Assembly (NCBI RefSeq): GCF_900107285.1
Contig: NZ_FNPK01000006.1
Location: 1 to 64,000, forward strand
DNA length: 64,000 nucleotides
Origin: Acinetobacter kyonggiensis
GTDB lineage: Bacteria > Pseudomonadota > Gammaproteobacteria > Pseudomonadales > Moraxellaceae
Direction of reading: 5' to 3'
Shown: in pieces, positions 17,706 through 25,957 of the stretch
How the letters are laid out: each line of letters opens with the position of its first letter
How positions within the stretch are numbered: the stretch's first letter is position 1
Notes under the pieces: generated by a model
Seen by the model: only the letters and a program-made list of their open reading frames with translations
Told to the model about the DNA's origin: nothing
The model's database searches: none
Position numbers and translations under genes: made by a program

Positions 17706-18416
17706 ATGTTCTTGGAAAAGATGTTGCAGTCGCAAGGTTTTGGTTCACGCAAACATTGCCAGCAGCTCATAAAAAATGGAGCGATTGCTATCCAAGGTGA
17801 GGTCCTAACCAATGCAAAACATAAACTCGATCTGAATCATTTAACCTTTTCGGTTTATGGTGAACGTTTTGATTATCGTGAAAATGTTTATATTGCCTTA
17901 AACAAGCCACAAGATTATGAATGTTCACATCAAGCAACGCATCATTTTAGTGTGTTTGATTTATTCGATGATGTGTTAATGAACCGTGGTTTGCAATGTG
18001 TTGGTCGTTTGGATCAGGACACGAGCGGACTTTTATTGTTGACCGATGATGGTCAATTTCTACAGGCTTTAACACACCCAAAAAAACACGTCGCGAAAGT
18101 ATATCGAATGCAAACGGCCGATCCTGTCACCGAACAACAAATGCAGCAATTGAGACAGGGTGTCGAATTACGCAATGAATCGGGGAGTTTTGCCGCAACA
18201 GATGTGATGAAAATTGCAGAACACGAATTACAGATGACCATCCATCAGGGGGTTTATCATCAAGTGAAGCGGATGTTAGCGGCAGTGGGAAATAAAGTTG
18301 AACAATTGCATCGTCAGCAAATTGGCGCTTTGGAGCTTCCAGATTTAGATCAAGGGAAGTGGATTTATCTTAGGTCAGAACAAGTAGAGCTTGCCAAAAC
18401 ACGTATGTCTATTTAA
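17706..18416 (+). CDS. rsuA: 16S rRNA pseudouridine synthase RsuA family
   Basis: A protein of 236 residues with an N-terminal S4 RNA-binding domain (about 1-60, FGSRKHCQQLIKNGAI) and a pseudouridine synthase domain. The catalytic Asp103 sits in GRLDQDTSGLLLLT. LNKPQDYECS and YHQVKRMLAAVGN are further RsuA-type motifs. RsuA makes pseudouridine 516 in 16S rRNA. Other members of the family act on 23S rRNA, so target assignment rests on overall similarity. ATG 17706 follows AAAAGGG. The upstream in-frame ATG at 17673 would add an unlikely 11 residues. Its last 4 bases overlap the end of the convergent acetyltransferase gene. Confidence 0.88.
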   Translation: MFLEKMLQSQGFGSRKHCQQLIKNGAIAIQGEVLTNAKHKLDLNHLTFSVYGERFDYRENVYIALNKPQDYECSHQATHHFSVFDLFDDVLMNRGLQCVGRLDQDTSGLLLLTDDGQFLQALTHPKKHVAKVYRMQTADPVTEQQMQQLRQGVELRNESGSFAATDVMKIAEHELQMTIHQGVYHQVKRMLAAVGNKVEQLHRQQIGALELPDLDQGKWIYLRSEQVELAKTRMSI

Positions 18417-18853
18417 AGGAAACAATGATAGGTTTGAAACTCATCATCTTTGATAAAGCCCATTTGTTCATAAAGTTGATGTGATTGATAATTATTTTTT
18501 GCTGTTTGTAGGCTAATATGCTGTGCATTTGCATGTCTTGCAAATAAAATTGCAGTATCAATCAGTTGTTTTGCTGAACCCTGACGACGATACGTTGGGG
18601 TGACATAAACATCATCCAAAATATAATAGGTCGAGCAAGCCACAGAAGAAAAGCCCATATACAGTAAAATAAAACCAGTCAAAACATCATCTTTTACATG
18701 AATAAAAATAACACTTTCTTCATTTTGAAAGCGCTGTTTTAAAAACTGATAGGACAGGTTTGAATTTGAAGATGCGCCGTAAAATTGTCGATATTCATCG
18801 AATAAAACAGCAAGTGGATGTAAATCCTCCAAAGTTGCACGTCTTACGATCAT
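18413..18853 (-). CDS. GNAT family N-acetyltransferase
   Basis: A protein of 146 residues, one GNAT fold. It begins MIVRRATLEDL as many family members do. The acetyl-CoA pyrophosphate-binding motif A is visible as DDVYVTPTYRRQGSAKQLI (R-x-x-G-x-A form), and motif B as ISLQTAKNNYQSHQLYEQMGF near the C-terminus. The substrate is unknown. ATG 18853 has GGAG 6 bases upstream. It lies about 90 bp downstream of the DinJ-like antitoxin gene on the same strand, and a joint transcript is possible. Its length and motifs fit free-standing amino-group acetyltransferases at least as well as GNAT toxins. Confidence 0.85.
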   Translation of the reverse strand: MIVRRATLEDLHPLAVLFDEYRQFYGASSNSNLSYQFLKQRFQNEESVIFIHVKDDVLTGFILLYMGFSSVACSTYYILDDVYVTPTYRRQGSAKQLIDTAILFARHANAQHISLQTAKNNYQSHQLYEQMGFIKDDEFQTYHCFL

Positions 18854-18944
18854 CTGACACTCCATGCTTTTTTATCTTCTTTGCATGAAGCATACCTAAG
18901 TTTTTATGAGATTTTTTTAAATTTTGTTTGTAAATGCAACACTG

Positions 18945-19280
18945 TTAAGTTTTGTCACTTTCACCCAAAATTGCATTCAATTCCTCAAATAAATCGAAAT
19001 GATCATCATCTAAAATAAATTCTTGATCGGTCATAATAGATTGTTCTGTATCATTATTTAAAGTATTTTGCTGTTGCTTTAATTTGCGAACTTTATTGAG
19101 CTGATCTAGATTTATGCTCTGATTTTCAATTGAAAATGGGATGGATTTGGTTAAGACGACTTGTTTAAAAAAAAGTCGCACGGCTTGTGCAGGCGTAATC
19201 CCCAGTTGCTTAAATACAGCAAAAGCATGCTTTTTTTCTTGGGAGTCAAGTCTTATCTGATAAACTTCTGTTTTTCTCAT
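18945..19280 (-). CDS. RelB/DinJ family antitoxin-like protein, no cognate toxin seen
   Basis: A protein of 111 residues whose first half is a ribbon-helix-helix type DNA-binding region like RelB/DinJ antitoxins: KTEVYQIRLDSQEKKHA, then VFKQLGITPAQAVRLFFKQV and SIPFSI. The C-terminal half is acidic and longer than usual for DinJ, which is mostly about 86-100 residues. RelB/DinJ antitoxins normally sit a few bases upstream of a YafQ/RelE toxin gene. Here the next gene on the strand is a GNAT acetyltransferase about 90 bp away, and no RelE-like frame exists. It may be a toxin-less remnant, a solitary regulator or part of an unusual pair. Confidence 0.75.
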   Translation of the reverse strand: MRKTEVYQIRLDSQEKKHAFAVFKQLGITPAQAVRLFFKQVVLTKSIPFSIENQSINLDQLNKVRKLKQQQNTLNNDTEQSIMTDQEFILDDDHFDLFEELNAILGESDKT

Positions 19281-19395
19281 AATTTTTTGATTACATCTAA
19301 TTACTTAACTTTTCAGCATTTATTTTAATCAAATCTAATGTAATTTCAATATTCATACACGATATTTACCAAAATAATTTGTAATGACAAGCATA

Positions 19396-20301
19396 TTACA
19401 ATGTCAATTCGAAATGTGATGAAAATTCCATTTCTTGTAAAGTAATCGGATCATTGAAACGAATATGCTTTGCAAGCAGCTGAAGCGGGGCTGAAAAGTC
19501 ATCTTCCCTTTTGTGTTGCACCACTGGATAGAACGGATCATTTTTTATTGCAATACCTAAACTGTTTAAATGAACGCGTAATTGATGCTGCTTTCCTGTA
19601 ATGGGGTGCAGTTGATATTTACCCCAAGCGGTATTGTGTTCGAGTAAATCAATTTCCGTTTCACTGTTTACAGTTCCAGCAACCACTTGCATGGTATAGA
19701 ACGGTTCACCTTTTTGCATTCTTAAACGAGTACAACAAGGAAATGTTAGATCTGCATGAAAAGGTGCAATGGCATGATAGGTTTTTTGAACTTCACGTAG
19801 CGCAAACATTTGTTGATAAATTGCTCGTGTGGCTGCTTGTTTAGAGAATAAAACCACGCCCGCCGTTTCACGATCTAGACGGTGAATGGGGGTTAAAAAT
19901 TCATTACCCGTTTGTTTTTTTAAACGAACCAAAAGTGTTTCTTGGACGTATTGACCTGTTGGGCTAATGGTTAAAAAATGTGGTTTATCGATCACTAATA
20001 AATGTTCATTTTCAAATAAAATTTCATGCTCAAAGGGAACATGTATTTCATGGGCTAAAAAACGATAGTAAAACACATGATTATTTTCAATATAGGGCGA
20101 ATCGCAGCCTAAGATATTACCTATAGCATCATAAATTAAATCATCGTTAAAGCGTTGTTGCCATTCGGTTGCTGCAATGTGTGGAAATTGCTGGCAGAGA
20201 TATTGATAGAGACTTTGAGGTGTAGGTAAAATTTTCGGCAAAAATACTTTGCTTGCACTTACGCCATCAAGCATGGGGGGAGTAAATTCAGTCTGAGTCA
20301 T
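19396..20301 (-). CDS. RluA-family pseudouridine synthase
   Basis: A pseudouridine synthase of 301 residues. The catalytic motif [15 protein letters not shown] is plain, followed by [13 protein letters not shown] and the C-terminal [15 protein letters not shown]. The first about 85 residues are not a recognisable S4 domain, but they carry [12 protein letters not shown], an S4-like remnant seen in the sub-family annotated as ribosomal large subunit or tRNA pseudouridine synthases. The exact RNA target cannot be assigned. I start at ATG 20301. The frame also runs 7 codons further to a TTG. It is divergent from tsaE. Confidence 0.85.
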   Translation of the reverse strand: MTQTEFTPPMLDGVSASKVFLPKILPTPQSLYQYLCQQFPHIAATEWQQRFNDDLIYDAIGNILGCDSPYIENNHVFYYRFLAHEIHVPFEHEILFENEHLLVIDKPHFLTISPTGQYVQETLLVRLKKQTGNEFLTPIHRLDRETAGVVLFSKQAATRAIYQQMFALREVQKTYHAIAPFHADLTFPCCTRLRMQKGEPFYTMQVVAGTVNSETEIDLLEHNTAWGKYQLHPITGKQHQLRVHLNSLGIAIKNDPFYPVVQHKREDDFSAPLQLLAKHIRFNDPITLQEMEFSSHFELTL

Positions 20302-20436
20302 GTGGTGTATCGTGCGTATCAATCAATAAAAATTACAATGAATGTAGGAAAAGTTACACATTTAGAAGTGCGAGCATGGGCAATAAAGCAGTGCGATGCT
20401 ATCATAATTGTTCTTTTGAGTTTTGTCGTGAGTAAT

Positions 20437-20913
20437 ATGCAGTATTCATTTAATTTTAACCTAAACAATGAAGACGATACCCAAAATTTGGCACAGGTTT
20501 TGGCGCAGCATTTTACCACGGGTGTGGTTTATTTAATTGGTGATTTGGGCGCAGGGAAGACCACGCTGACCCGTTATTTTTTGCAAAGTTTAGGGCATAA
20601 AGGTGCGGTTAAAAGCCCGACTTATACCTTGGTTGAACCTTATACAATTCAAGCGAAAGATATTTTTCATTTCGATTTATATCGCGTAAATGATCCTTAT
20701 GAACTTGAACTGATGGGAATTCGTGATTATTTAGAAACGCCTGATGCACTATTTTTATTTGAGTGGCCATCCAAAGGTGGCGATGAAATTCCACAACCTG
20801 ATTTAATTATTAATATTGAAAAATCTGAAGATGAGTTGATGCGTACAGCCCATTTAAGTTTTTCATCAGCAGTCCTCAAACAAGCATTAGAGAGTCAATT
20901 GAACAATGCGTGA
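20437..20913 (+). CDS. tsaE: tRNA threonylcarbamoyladenosine biosynthesis ATPase TsaE
   Basis: A P-loop ATPase of 158 residues, the family length, needed with TsaB, TsaD and TsaC to make t6A37 in ANN-decoding tRNAs. Walker A reads [13 protein letters not shown], followed by [20 protein letters not shown] and [10 protein letters not shown], all TsaE signatures. The ATG at 20437 matches the family N-terminus. The frame is open for another 45 codons upstream with no family similarity. The 3' end overlaps mutL by 8 bases, indicating translational coupling. Confidence 0.93.
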   Translation: MQYSFNFNLNNEDDTQNLAQVLAQHFTTGVVYLIGDLGAGKTTLTRYFLQSLGHKGAVKSPTYTLVEPYTIQAKDIFHFDLYRVNDPYELELMGIRDYLETPDALFLFEWPSKGGDEIPQPDLIINIEKSEDELMRTAHLSFSSAVLKQALESQLNNA

Positions 20914-22864
20914 TGATTTAAGCGAACGTCGTATTCATACCCTTAACCCTGCGTTGGCGAACCAAATTGCCGCAGGTGAGGTGATTGAGCGTCCTGCATC
21001 AGTGGTGAAAGAGTTATTAGAAAACTCGATTGATGCGGGTGCGACAGAACTAATTATTCGTGTTGAGCAAGGTGGTAGTACCTTAATTGAAATTATTGAC
21101 AATGGTCGTGGTGTACATCCTGAGGATTTAGCCTTAGCGGTTATGCGGCATGCCACCAGTAAAATTCAAACTGCGGATGATTTACAAGCCATTATGAGCT
21201 TGGGTTTTCGTGGTGAGGCATTGGCTTCCATTGCTGCTGTTTCACGTTTAACTTTAACCAGCAGTCAAAATAATGACGGTATTGGTTATCAAGTTGAAGT
21301 GAATGGTACGGCTTTTGATCATCAAGACATTCAAGCTGTAGCGACTAGGCAGGGAACGCACATTCGTGTGCAAGACCTTTTTTTTAATGTCCCTGCTCGG
21401 CGTAAATTTTTAAAAAAGCAGGGCACTGAGTTTGGACATATTGAAGAAATCGTGCGTCGTTTAGCACTGACACATTTTAATATGCGCTTTGTGCTCGAAC
21501 ATAACAATAATATTCGTTTGAATTTACCCATTGCAGATAGTGGTGAATTACGTTTCCAACGTGTTCAGCAACTATTAGGTCGAGCATTTACCGAAAATGC
21601 CTATTGGATTGATGCCGATAGCATCAGTATGCGTTTATCTGGATGGTTAGGTCATCCATCCGATGCACGTGGGCAAGCGGATTTACAGTATGTCTATGTC
21701 AATGGGCGGATTGTGAAAGATAAAACCATTTCCCATGCGCTACGCATGGCTTACGATGGTATTTTGCATGGACATCAACATGCTGCATATTTACTTTTTT
21801 TAGAAGTCGATCCTGAAAATATTGATGTTAATGTACACCCGACAAAACATGAAATCCGCTTTTTAAATCAACGTGAAGTACATGAATTTGTCCGTCATTA
21901 TGCCAAAGAGACACTGGCTCAATTTCAAACGGCAAGTATTGATTTAGCGCAAGCTATGAAAGTACAAGATAATGTTGTTCATGCTCAGGCGCAACATCCG
22001 CGTTATCAGGAACAGTTTCAATTGCATCGAACTGCGGAGGCTCAACAGCCTGTGATGTCAGTTGAGTCATCGACTGAGTTATTAACGGATTTTCATGCCA
22101 GTAGTCCACAAACGGTGCAATATTCAGCAGCATCTTCACAAAGCAGTTATGTAGGCTCACAGCAGGTCAATAATGCTCTGAAAAGCTATTTATCCCCCTT
22201 GCGAGATGGCATAACAGCAAATTCAGCAGATATAGAACTGAACCAGTTTGAGCAAAGTCCAGTCGTAAAGGTGGATGAGCATCCTTTGGGGATTGCAATT
22301 GCACAATTGCATGGCATTTATATTCTTGCGCAGAATATTGAAGGCTTAATTATTGTGGATATGCATGCTGCACATGAGCGCATTGTATTGCAACAGATGA
22401 AAGCTGCATGGGATAAACCTGAATTTTGGACATCACAGCAATTGCTCATTCCTAAAGTGATTAGCATTAGCCGTATGCAAGCCATGCGGGTTGATGATTT
22501 AAAAGATCAGCTTGCGCGCTTAGGTCTTGAAATTGATCAATATGGCGATGAACAGGTGATTGTGCGCGGTGTACCCGCTATTTTACATAAAGCCAATTTT
22601 GAATCTTTAGTGCCTGAATTACTTAATGATTTAGATCCGAATGATGAAGCTCAAGGCTTATTACAAAAACGTGATCAAATTTTAGCGGGTATGGCATGTC
22701 ATGGCGCAGTCCGTGCCCATCGAATACTCAGCCTTTCAGAAATGAATGCTTTGCTGCGTCAAATGGAACAAACCGAATTTGCCAGTCAGTGTAATCATGG
22801 ACGTCCAACTTGGCGTGCATTTCCACTTTCACAGTTAGATAAACTTTTTGCTCGAGGAGAGTAG
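20906..22864 (+). CDS. mutL: DNA mismatch repair protein MutL
   Basis: MutL of 652 residues links MutS mismatch recognition to strand incision. The N-terminal GHKL ATPase shows [29 protein letters not shown] and [13 protein letters not shown], and the conserved PARRKFL and [11 protein letters not shown] follow. A variable linker lies at about 340-450. The C-terminal dimerisation domain has [12 protein letters not shown] at residues 485-496 and ends with ACHGAVRAH and CNHGRPTW. The DQHA(X)2E(X)4E endonuclease motif is present except that its last Glu is Gln496. ATG overlaps tsaE by 8 bases, and miaA follows after 6 bases. Confidence 0.96.
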   Translation: MRDDLSERRIHTLNPALANQIAAGEVIERPASVVKELLENSIDAGATELIIRVEQGGSTLIEIIDNGRGVHPEDLALAVMRHATSKIQTADDLQAIMSLGFRGEALASIAAVSRLTLTSSQNNDGIGYQVEVNGTAFDHQDIQAVATRQGTHIRVQDLFFNVPARRKFLKKQGTEFGHIEEIVRRLALTHFNMRFVLEHNNNIRLNLPIADSGELRFQRVQQLLGRAFTENAYWIDADSISMRLSGWLGHPSDARGQADLQYVYVNGRIVKDKTISHALRMAYDGILHGHQHAAYLLFLEVDPENIDVNVHPTKHEIRFLNQREVHEFVRHYAKETLAQFQTASIDLAQAMKVQDNVVHAQAQHPRYQEQFQLHRTAEAQQPVMSVESSTELLTDFHASSPQTVQYSAASSQSSYVGSQQVNNALKSYLSPLRDGITANSADIELNQFEQSPVVKVDEHPLGIAIAQLHGIYILAQNIEGLIIVDMHAAHERIVLQQMKAAWDKPEFWTSQQLLIPKVISISRMQAMRVDDLKDQLARLGLEIDQYGDEQVIVRGVPAILHKANFESLVPELLNDLDPNDEAQGLLQKRDQILAGMACHGAVRAHRILSLSEMNALLRQMEQTEFASQCNHGRPTWRAFPLSQLDKLFARGE

Positions 22865-22870
22865 TTGTAC

Positions 22871-23815
22871 ATGTCAAATCAATTGCCGGTCATCAATTTA
22901 ATGGGGCCAACTGCAAGTGGTAAAACCGCTTTGGCATGTGAACTGTATGAGCAAGGTCATTTTGAGCTTATATCCGTTGATTCAGCGCTTGTTTATCAAG
23001 ATATGGACATTGGTACAGCAAAGCCGACGAAAGAAGAACAGGCGCGCTATCCACATCATTTGATCGATATTATTAGCCCGTTGGAAGTTTATTCAGCAGC
23101 ACAGTTTGTAGAAGATGCTTGTGTGTTGATTGACGACATGCATGCACGTGGAAAAACCCCGATTTTAGTCGGAGGAACGATGCTGTATTTCAAGGCGTTG
23201 TTAGAGGGATTGTCGAGTAATTTACCGAGTGCGGATTATGCTGTCCGCGCTGAAATTGAAGCTCAAGCGGAGCAACAGGGCTGGGAGGCGGTTTATGCTG
23301 AATTATGTAGCGTAGATGCATTGGCAGGTAAGCGATTTAAAATCAGTGATAAACAGCGAATTATCCGTGCTTTAGAGGTTTTTAAACTCACTGGGCAGCC
23401 GATTACAAAACTACAAGCTGAACAACCAAAAAATGTACCATATCGCTACACTTTTCATAATCATGCTTTACTGCCGGATCGTGTAGAATTGCATAAACGT
23501 ATTGAAAAACGTCTTAAAACTATGTGGGATATCGGATTTTTACATGAGGTGGAAATACTGATTGGAAAATACGATTTGAATGGTGATTTGCCCTCAATGC
23601 GTTCCGTCGGTTATCGTCAAGCTATAGAATTTATACAAAAAAGTGACCAAAGTAATGAAAAACGACAAGAAATGGAGGATAAATCTTTATTTGCGACACG
23701 ACAACTTGCCAAACGTCAATATACTTGGTTAAGATCTTTGCAAGAGTCGCATAATTTTAAAACATATTTGACGATAAAGCAGGCTCAAGAAGACTTGCGA
23801 AACTGTTACGGATAA
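22871..23815 (+). CDS. miaA: tRNA dimethylallyltransferase MiaA
   Basis: A protein of 314 residues, the standard size, that transfers a dimethylallyl group to A37 of UNN-decoding tRNAs. The P-loop is [12 protein letters not shown] (near residue 11), followed by [40 protein letters not shown] and, at the C-terminus, [14 protein letters not shown] start at ATG 22871, since the in-frame TTG two codons earlier is less likely. It is part of the conserved tsaE-mutL-miaA-hfq cluster. Confidence 0.95.
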   Translation: MSNQLPVINLMGPTASGKTALACELYEQGHFELISVDSALVYQDMDIGTAKPTKEEQARYPHHLIDIISPLEVYSAAQFVEDACVLIDDMHARGKTPILVGGTMLYFKALLEGLSSNLPSADYAVRAEIEAQAEQQGWEAVYAELCSVDALAGKRFKISDKQRIIRALEVFKLTGQPITKLQAEQPKNVPYRYTFHNHALLPDRVELHKRIEKRLKTMWDIGFLHEVEILIGKYDLNGDLPSMRSVGYRQAIEFIQKSDQSNEKRQEMEDKSLFATRQLAKRQYTWLRSLQESHNFKTYLTIKQAQEDLRNCYG

Positions 23816-23906
23816 AGCAAAATTTAGTAACTATCTTTTTTATAATTTTTAATTGAAAAATAGAGATAGTTTTTGCGCTGATTTTTAAATTTTTTGGAGT
23901 TATAAC

Positions 23907-24437
23907 ATGTCTAAAGGTCAAACTTTACAAGATCCGTTCTTGAATTCTCTCCGTAAGGAACGTATCCCTGTTTCTATCTTCCTTGTGAACGGTATTAAAT
24001 TACAAGGTCATATTGAATCTTTTGACCAATATGTAGTTTTATTAAAAAATACTGTAAGCCAAATGGTTTACAAACATGCAATTTCTACTGTTGTTCCTGC
24101 ACGTAATCCACGTCCTGCTGGTGCTCCTGCTGGTGCTCAAGGCGCTGGTGGCTTCGGTGGTGCTCAACCTGGTCAAGGCGGCTTCGGCGGTCAAGCTGGT
24201 GGCTTCGGTGGTCAAACTGGCGGCTTTGGCGGTCAAGGTGGCTTTGGCGGTCAAGGTGGCTTCGGTGGTCAAGGTGGCTTCGGTGGTCAACAAGGCGGCT
24301 TCGGCGGTCAACAAGGTGGCTTCGGTGGTCAAGGTGGCTTCGGCGGTCAGCAAGGTGGTTTTGGTGGTCAGTCAAATACTGGTTTTGACGGTGAAACTAA
24401 ATTTGAAGACTCTCAAGAAGACGAAAATAATCGTTAA
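23907..24437 (+). CDS. hfq: RNA chaperone Hfq with long glycine-rich tail
   Basis: Hfq pairs small RNAs with target mRNAs as a hexameric ring. The first about 66 residues are the conserved Sm core: [20 protein letters not shown] (Sm1, with Gln8 and the distal/proximal face residues) and [10 protein letters not shown] (Sm2). After [13 protein letters not shown] the tail differs greatly from most bacteria: about 80 residues of GGFGGQ-type repeats, then an acidic end, [10 protein letters not shown]. At 176 residues it is about 75 longer than E. coli Hfq. Such long glycine-rich Hfq tails are known from Acinetobacter and other Moraxellaceae. The ATG has TTGGAG upstream. A terminator follows 14 bp after the stop. 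Confidence 0.97.
   Translation: MSKGQTLQDPFLNSLRKERIPVSIFLVNGIKLQGHIESFDQYVVLLKNTVSQMVYKHAISTVVPARNPRPAGAPAGAQGAGGFGGAQPGQGGFGGQAGGFGGQTGGFGGQGGFGGQGGFGGQGGFGGQQGGFGGQQGGFGGQGGFGGQQGGFGGQSNTGFDGETKFEDSQEDENNR
24142..24378 (+). repeat. tandem 12-18 bp repeats encoding GGFGGQ units in hfq
   Basis: About a dozen near-identical copies of GGTGGCTTCGGTGGTCAA-like units encode GGFGGQ or QQGGFGGQ. They differ mainly at third codon positions, for example GGC/GGT and TTC/TTT. Unit number could vary between strains by slippage. Confidence 0.85.
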
Positions 24438-24450
24438 TTGTTGATTCTTA

Positions 24451-24479
24451 AAAACCTCTCCTCGTGAGAGGTTTTTTTA
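24451..24479 (+). terminator. rho-independent terminator after hfq
   Basis: The stem AAACCTCTC / GAGAGGTTT with a short CTCGT loop region, followed by a T7 run. Confidence 0.92.
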
Positions 24480-24598
24480 TGAAAAATTTATATTTTTTAC
24501 ATTAGTAAATAGATGTAATGGTTTTTAAACAAGATTTAAACTAGCTATCAAGCTCAGTTGAAATAGCCAATCATAAAATAGATTTATTGATGTAATAC

Positions 24599-24631
24599 AA
24601 AACCAGCTGCTAATAGCAACTGGTTTTTTTA
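24599..24631. terminator. hairpin terminator between hfq and surA
   Basis: The interrupted stem AACCAG-TGC / GCA-CTGGTT has a strong T run on the plus side and a shorter one (TTTTGT) on the minus side. It lies 20 bp beyond the surA stop, so it may serve surA and back up the hfq terminator. Confidence 0.7.
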
Positions 24632-24652
24632 TTCATGATCAATAAGTTGAGA

Positions 24653-25957
24653 TTATTTATTTTTTTTACGATCAAGATTTGGATCTTTTATCTCTACAAA
24701 GGCATTGCTGCGAATTTCACGTAACCAACTATCTAATTCTGAATCGAATTGACGTTCACCTAAAATTTGACGAGCCATACGTTCTTGGTATTCGTGAGTC
24801 ATGTCTTGTTGACGAGTATCTGTTACTTGAAGAACGTGCCAACCAAATTGCGTTTGGAATGGTTCACTGGTTTGACCGACTGGTGTGCTTTTCATACGTG
24901 CTTCAAATTCAGGAACCATAACGCCAGGACTTACCCAGCCTAAGCTACCACTATCACGTGCAGAACCAGGGTCATTGGAGAAGGTGGATGCCAATACTGC
25001 AAAATCTTCACCCGCTTTTAAACGGTTGTAAATGCTGTTGATCTGCTGTTTTGCATTGTCTGGGCTGACCACTTCTGATGGTTGAATCAAAATATGGCGT
25101 GTTTTATATTGAGATACAATTGCTTTTTGCTCTGCACCTTTGCGGTCTACCAGTTTTAAAACATGTATACCGTCACGTACAGGAATTAAATCAGTTGTTT
25201 GACCCACCTCTAGGGGGGTGACACGTGCTGCAAGTTCGCTCGGGATTTCAGATAGATTACGAAAGCCCATATCAGCACTTTCAACTTTCACGCCATTGGC
25301 TGTAAATTTTTTATCAATTGCGGCAACATCATTACTATCTTTTAATGCAGCTTTAACTTGTTCTGCAACCTTTTCGATATTTTTTTCACCCGAAATACGT
25401 ACATGTAATACATGGACTTGATTGCCTAATGCTGCTTGACCTTGTGGGGTTTTTAAGAAGTTTTCAACGTCTTGGTCACTAATTTTAATTCGTGACATCA
25501 CCATTTGCTGGCGTAAACGATTAATGGCTAAATCTTCTGCAATGCGATTGCGCAGAGACTCATAAGTAGAAGGTGCAATGGCATCTAATTTTTGTTGAAA
25601 AGCTTCTAGACTTTGGCTTCCAGATTGGTTTGCAACTTTCATGACAGCTTCATTTAAGCTTTTTTCATCTGGTTTGATGTTGTAACGTTTAACTTGTTCA
25701 AGTTGCGCCTGGCGAATAATCAGTTGATCAAGTGCTTGTTGTTGCAAATACTGCTCTGGTGGAACTGGTTTTTTTTGCGCTTCAAGTTGATGCTTGATTT
25801 CTGCAATATTTTGTTCTAAATCACTTTTTAGAATGACACTGTTATCTACTACAGCAACAACCTCATTTTTTGATTGTGCGAAAGTAGTCATTGATGAAGA
25901 TAAGGCTAAAGCAAGCGCAGTCGCTTTAAAAAAATGTTTTAACTGGATTGTCTTCAT
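24653..25957 (-). CDS. surA: periplasmic peptidyl-prolyl isomerase/chaperone SurA
   Basis: An outer-membrane-protein chaperone of 434 residues. It has a signal peptide (MKTIQLKHFFKATALALAL, with a probable cleavage after TFAQ), an N-terminal SurA chaperone domain (about 30-170), and two PpiC rotamase domains. The first (about 185-275) is degenerate. The second (about 285-390) has RHILIQPS, FSNDPGSARDSGSLGW and FGWHVLQV. ATG 25957 overlaps the lptD stop by one base (TAATG), so the pair is translationally coupled, as in many Gammaproteobacteria. SurA helps deliver LptD itself to the BAM complex. Confidence 0.94.
   Translation of the reverse strand: MKTIQLKHFFKATALALALSSSMTTFAQSKNEVVAVVDNSVILKSDLEQNIAEIKHQLEAQKKPVPPEQYLQQQALDQLIIRQAQLEQVKRYNIKPDEKSLNEAVMKVANQSGSQSLEAFQQKLDAIAPSTYESLRNRIAEDLAINRLRQQMVMSRIKISDQDVENFLKTPQGQAALGNQVHVLHVRISGEKNIEKVAEQVKAALKDSNDVAAIDKKFTANGVKVESADMGFRNLSEIPSELAARVTPLEVGQTTDLIPVRDGIHVLKLVDRKGAEQKAIVSQYKTRHILIQPSEVVSPDNAKQQINSIYNRLKAGEDFAVLASTFSNDPGSARDSGSLGWVSPGVMVPEFEARMKSTPVGQTSEPFQTQFGWHVLQVTDTRQQDMTHEYQERMARQILGERQFDSELDSWLREIRSNAFVEIKDPNLDRKKNK

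Noticed and set aside
18945..19280. Complete toxin-antitoxin module
   Set aside because: Only the antitoxin-like half is supported. The neighbouring GNAT gene is not a typical RelB/DinJ partner and was reported as an open question instead.
20302..20436. N-terminal extension of TsaE of 45 residues
   Set aside because: The extension has no TsaE similarity and lies in the divergent promoter region. The ATG at 20437 gives the family length.
24142..24378. Regular short repeats in hfq taken as a CRISPR array
   Set aside because: The units are contiguous, 12-18 bp, without unique spacers, and are coding. No cas genes are in the window.
24042..24444. Long reading frames on both strands overlapping hfq, in other frames
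   Set aside because: They come from the tandem GGFGGQ-coding repeat, which keeps other frames open too. Hfq is the conserved protein and the others are low-complexity.
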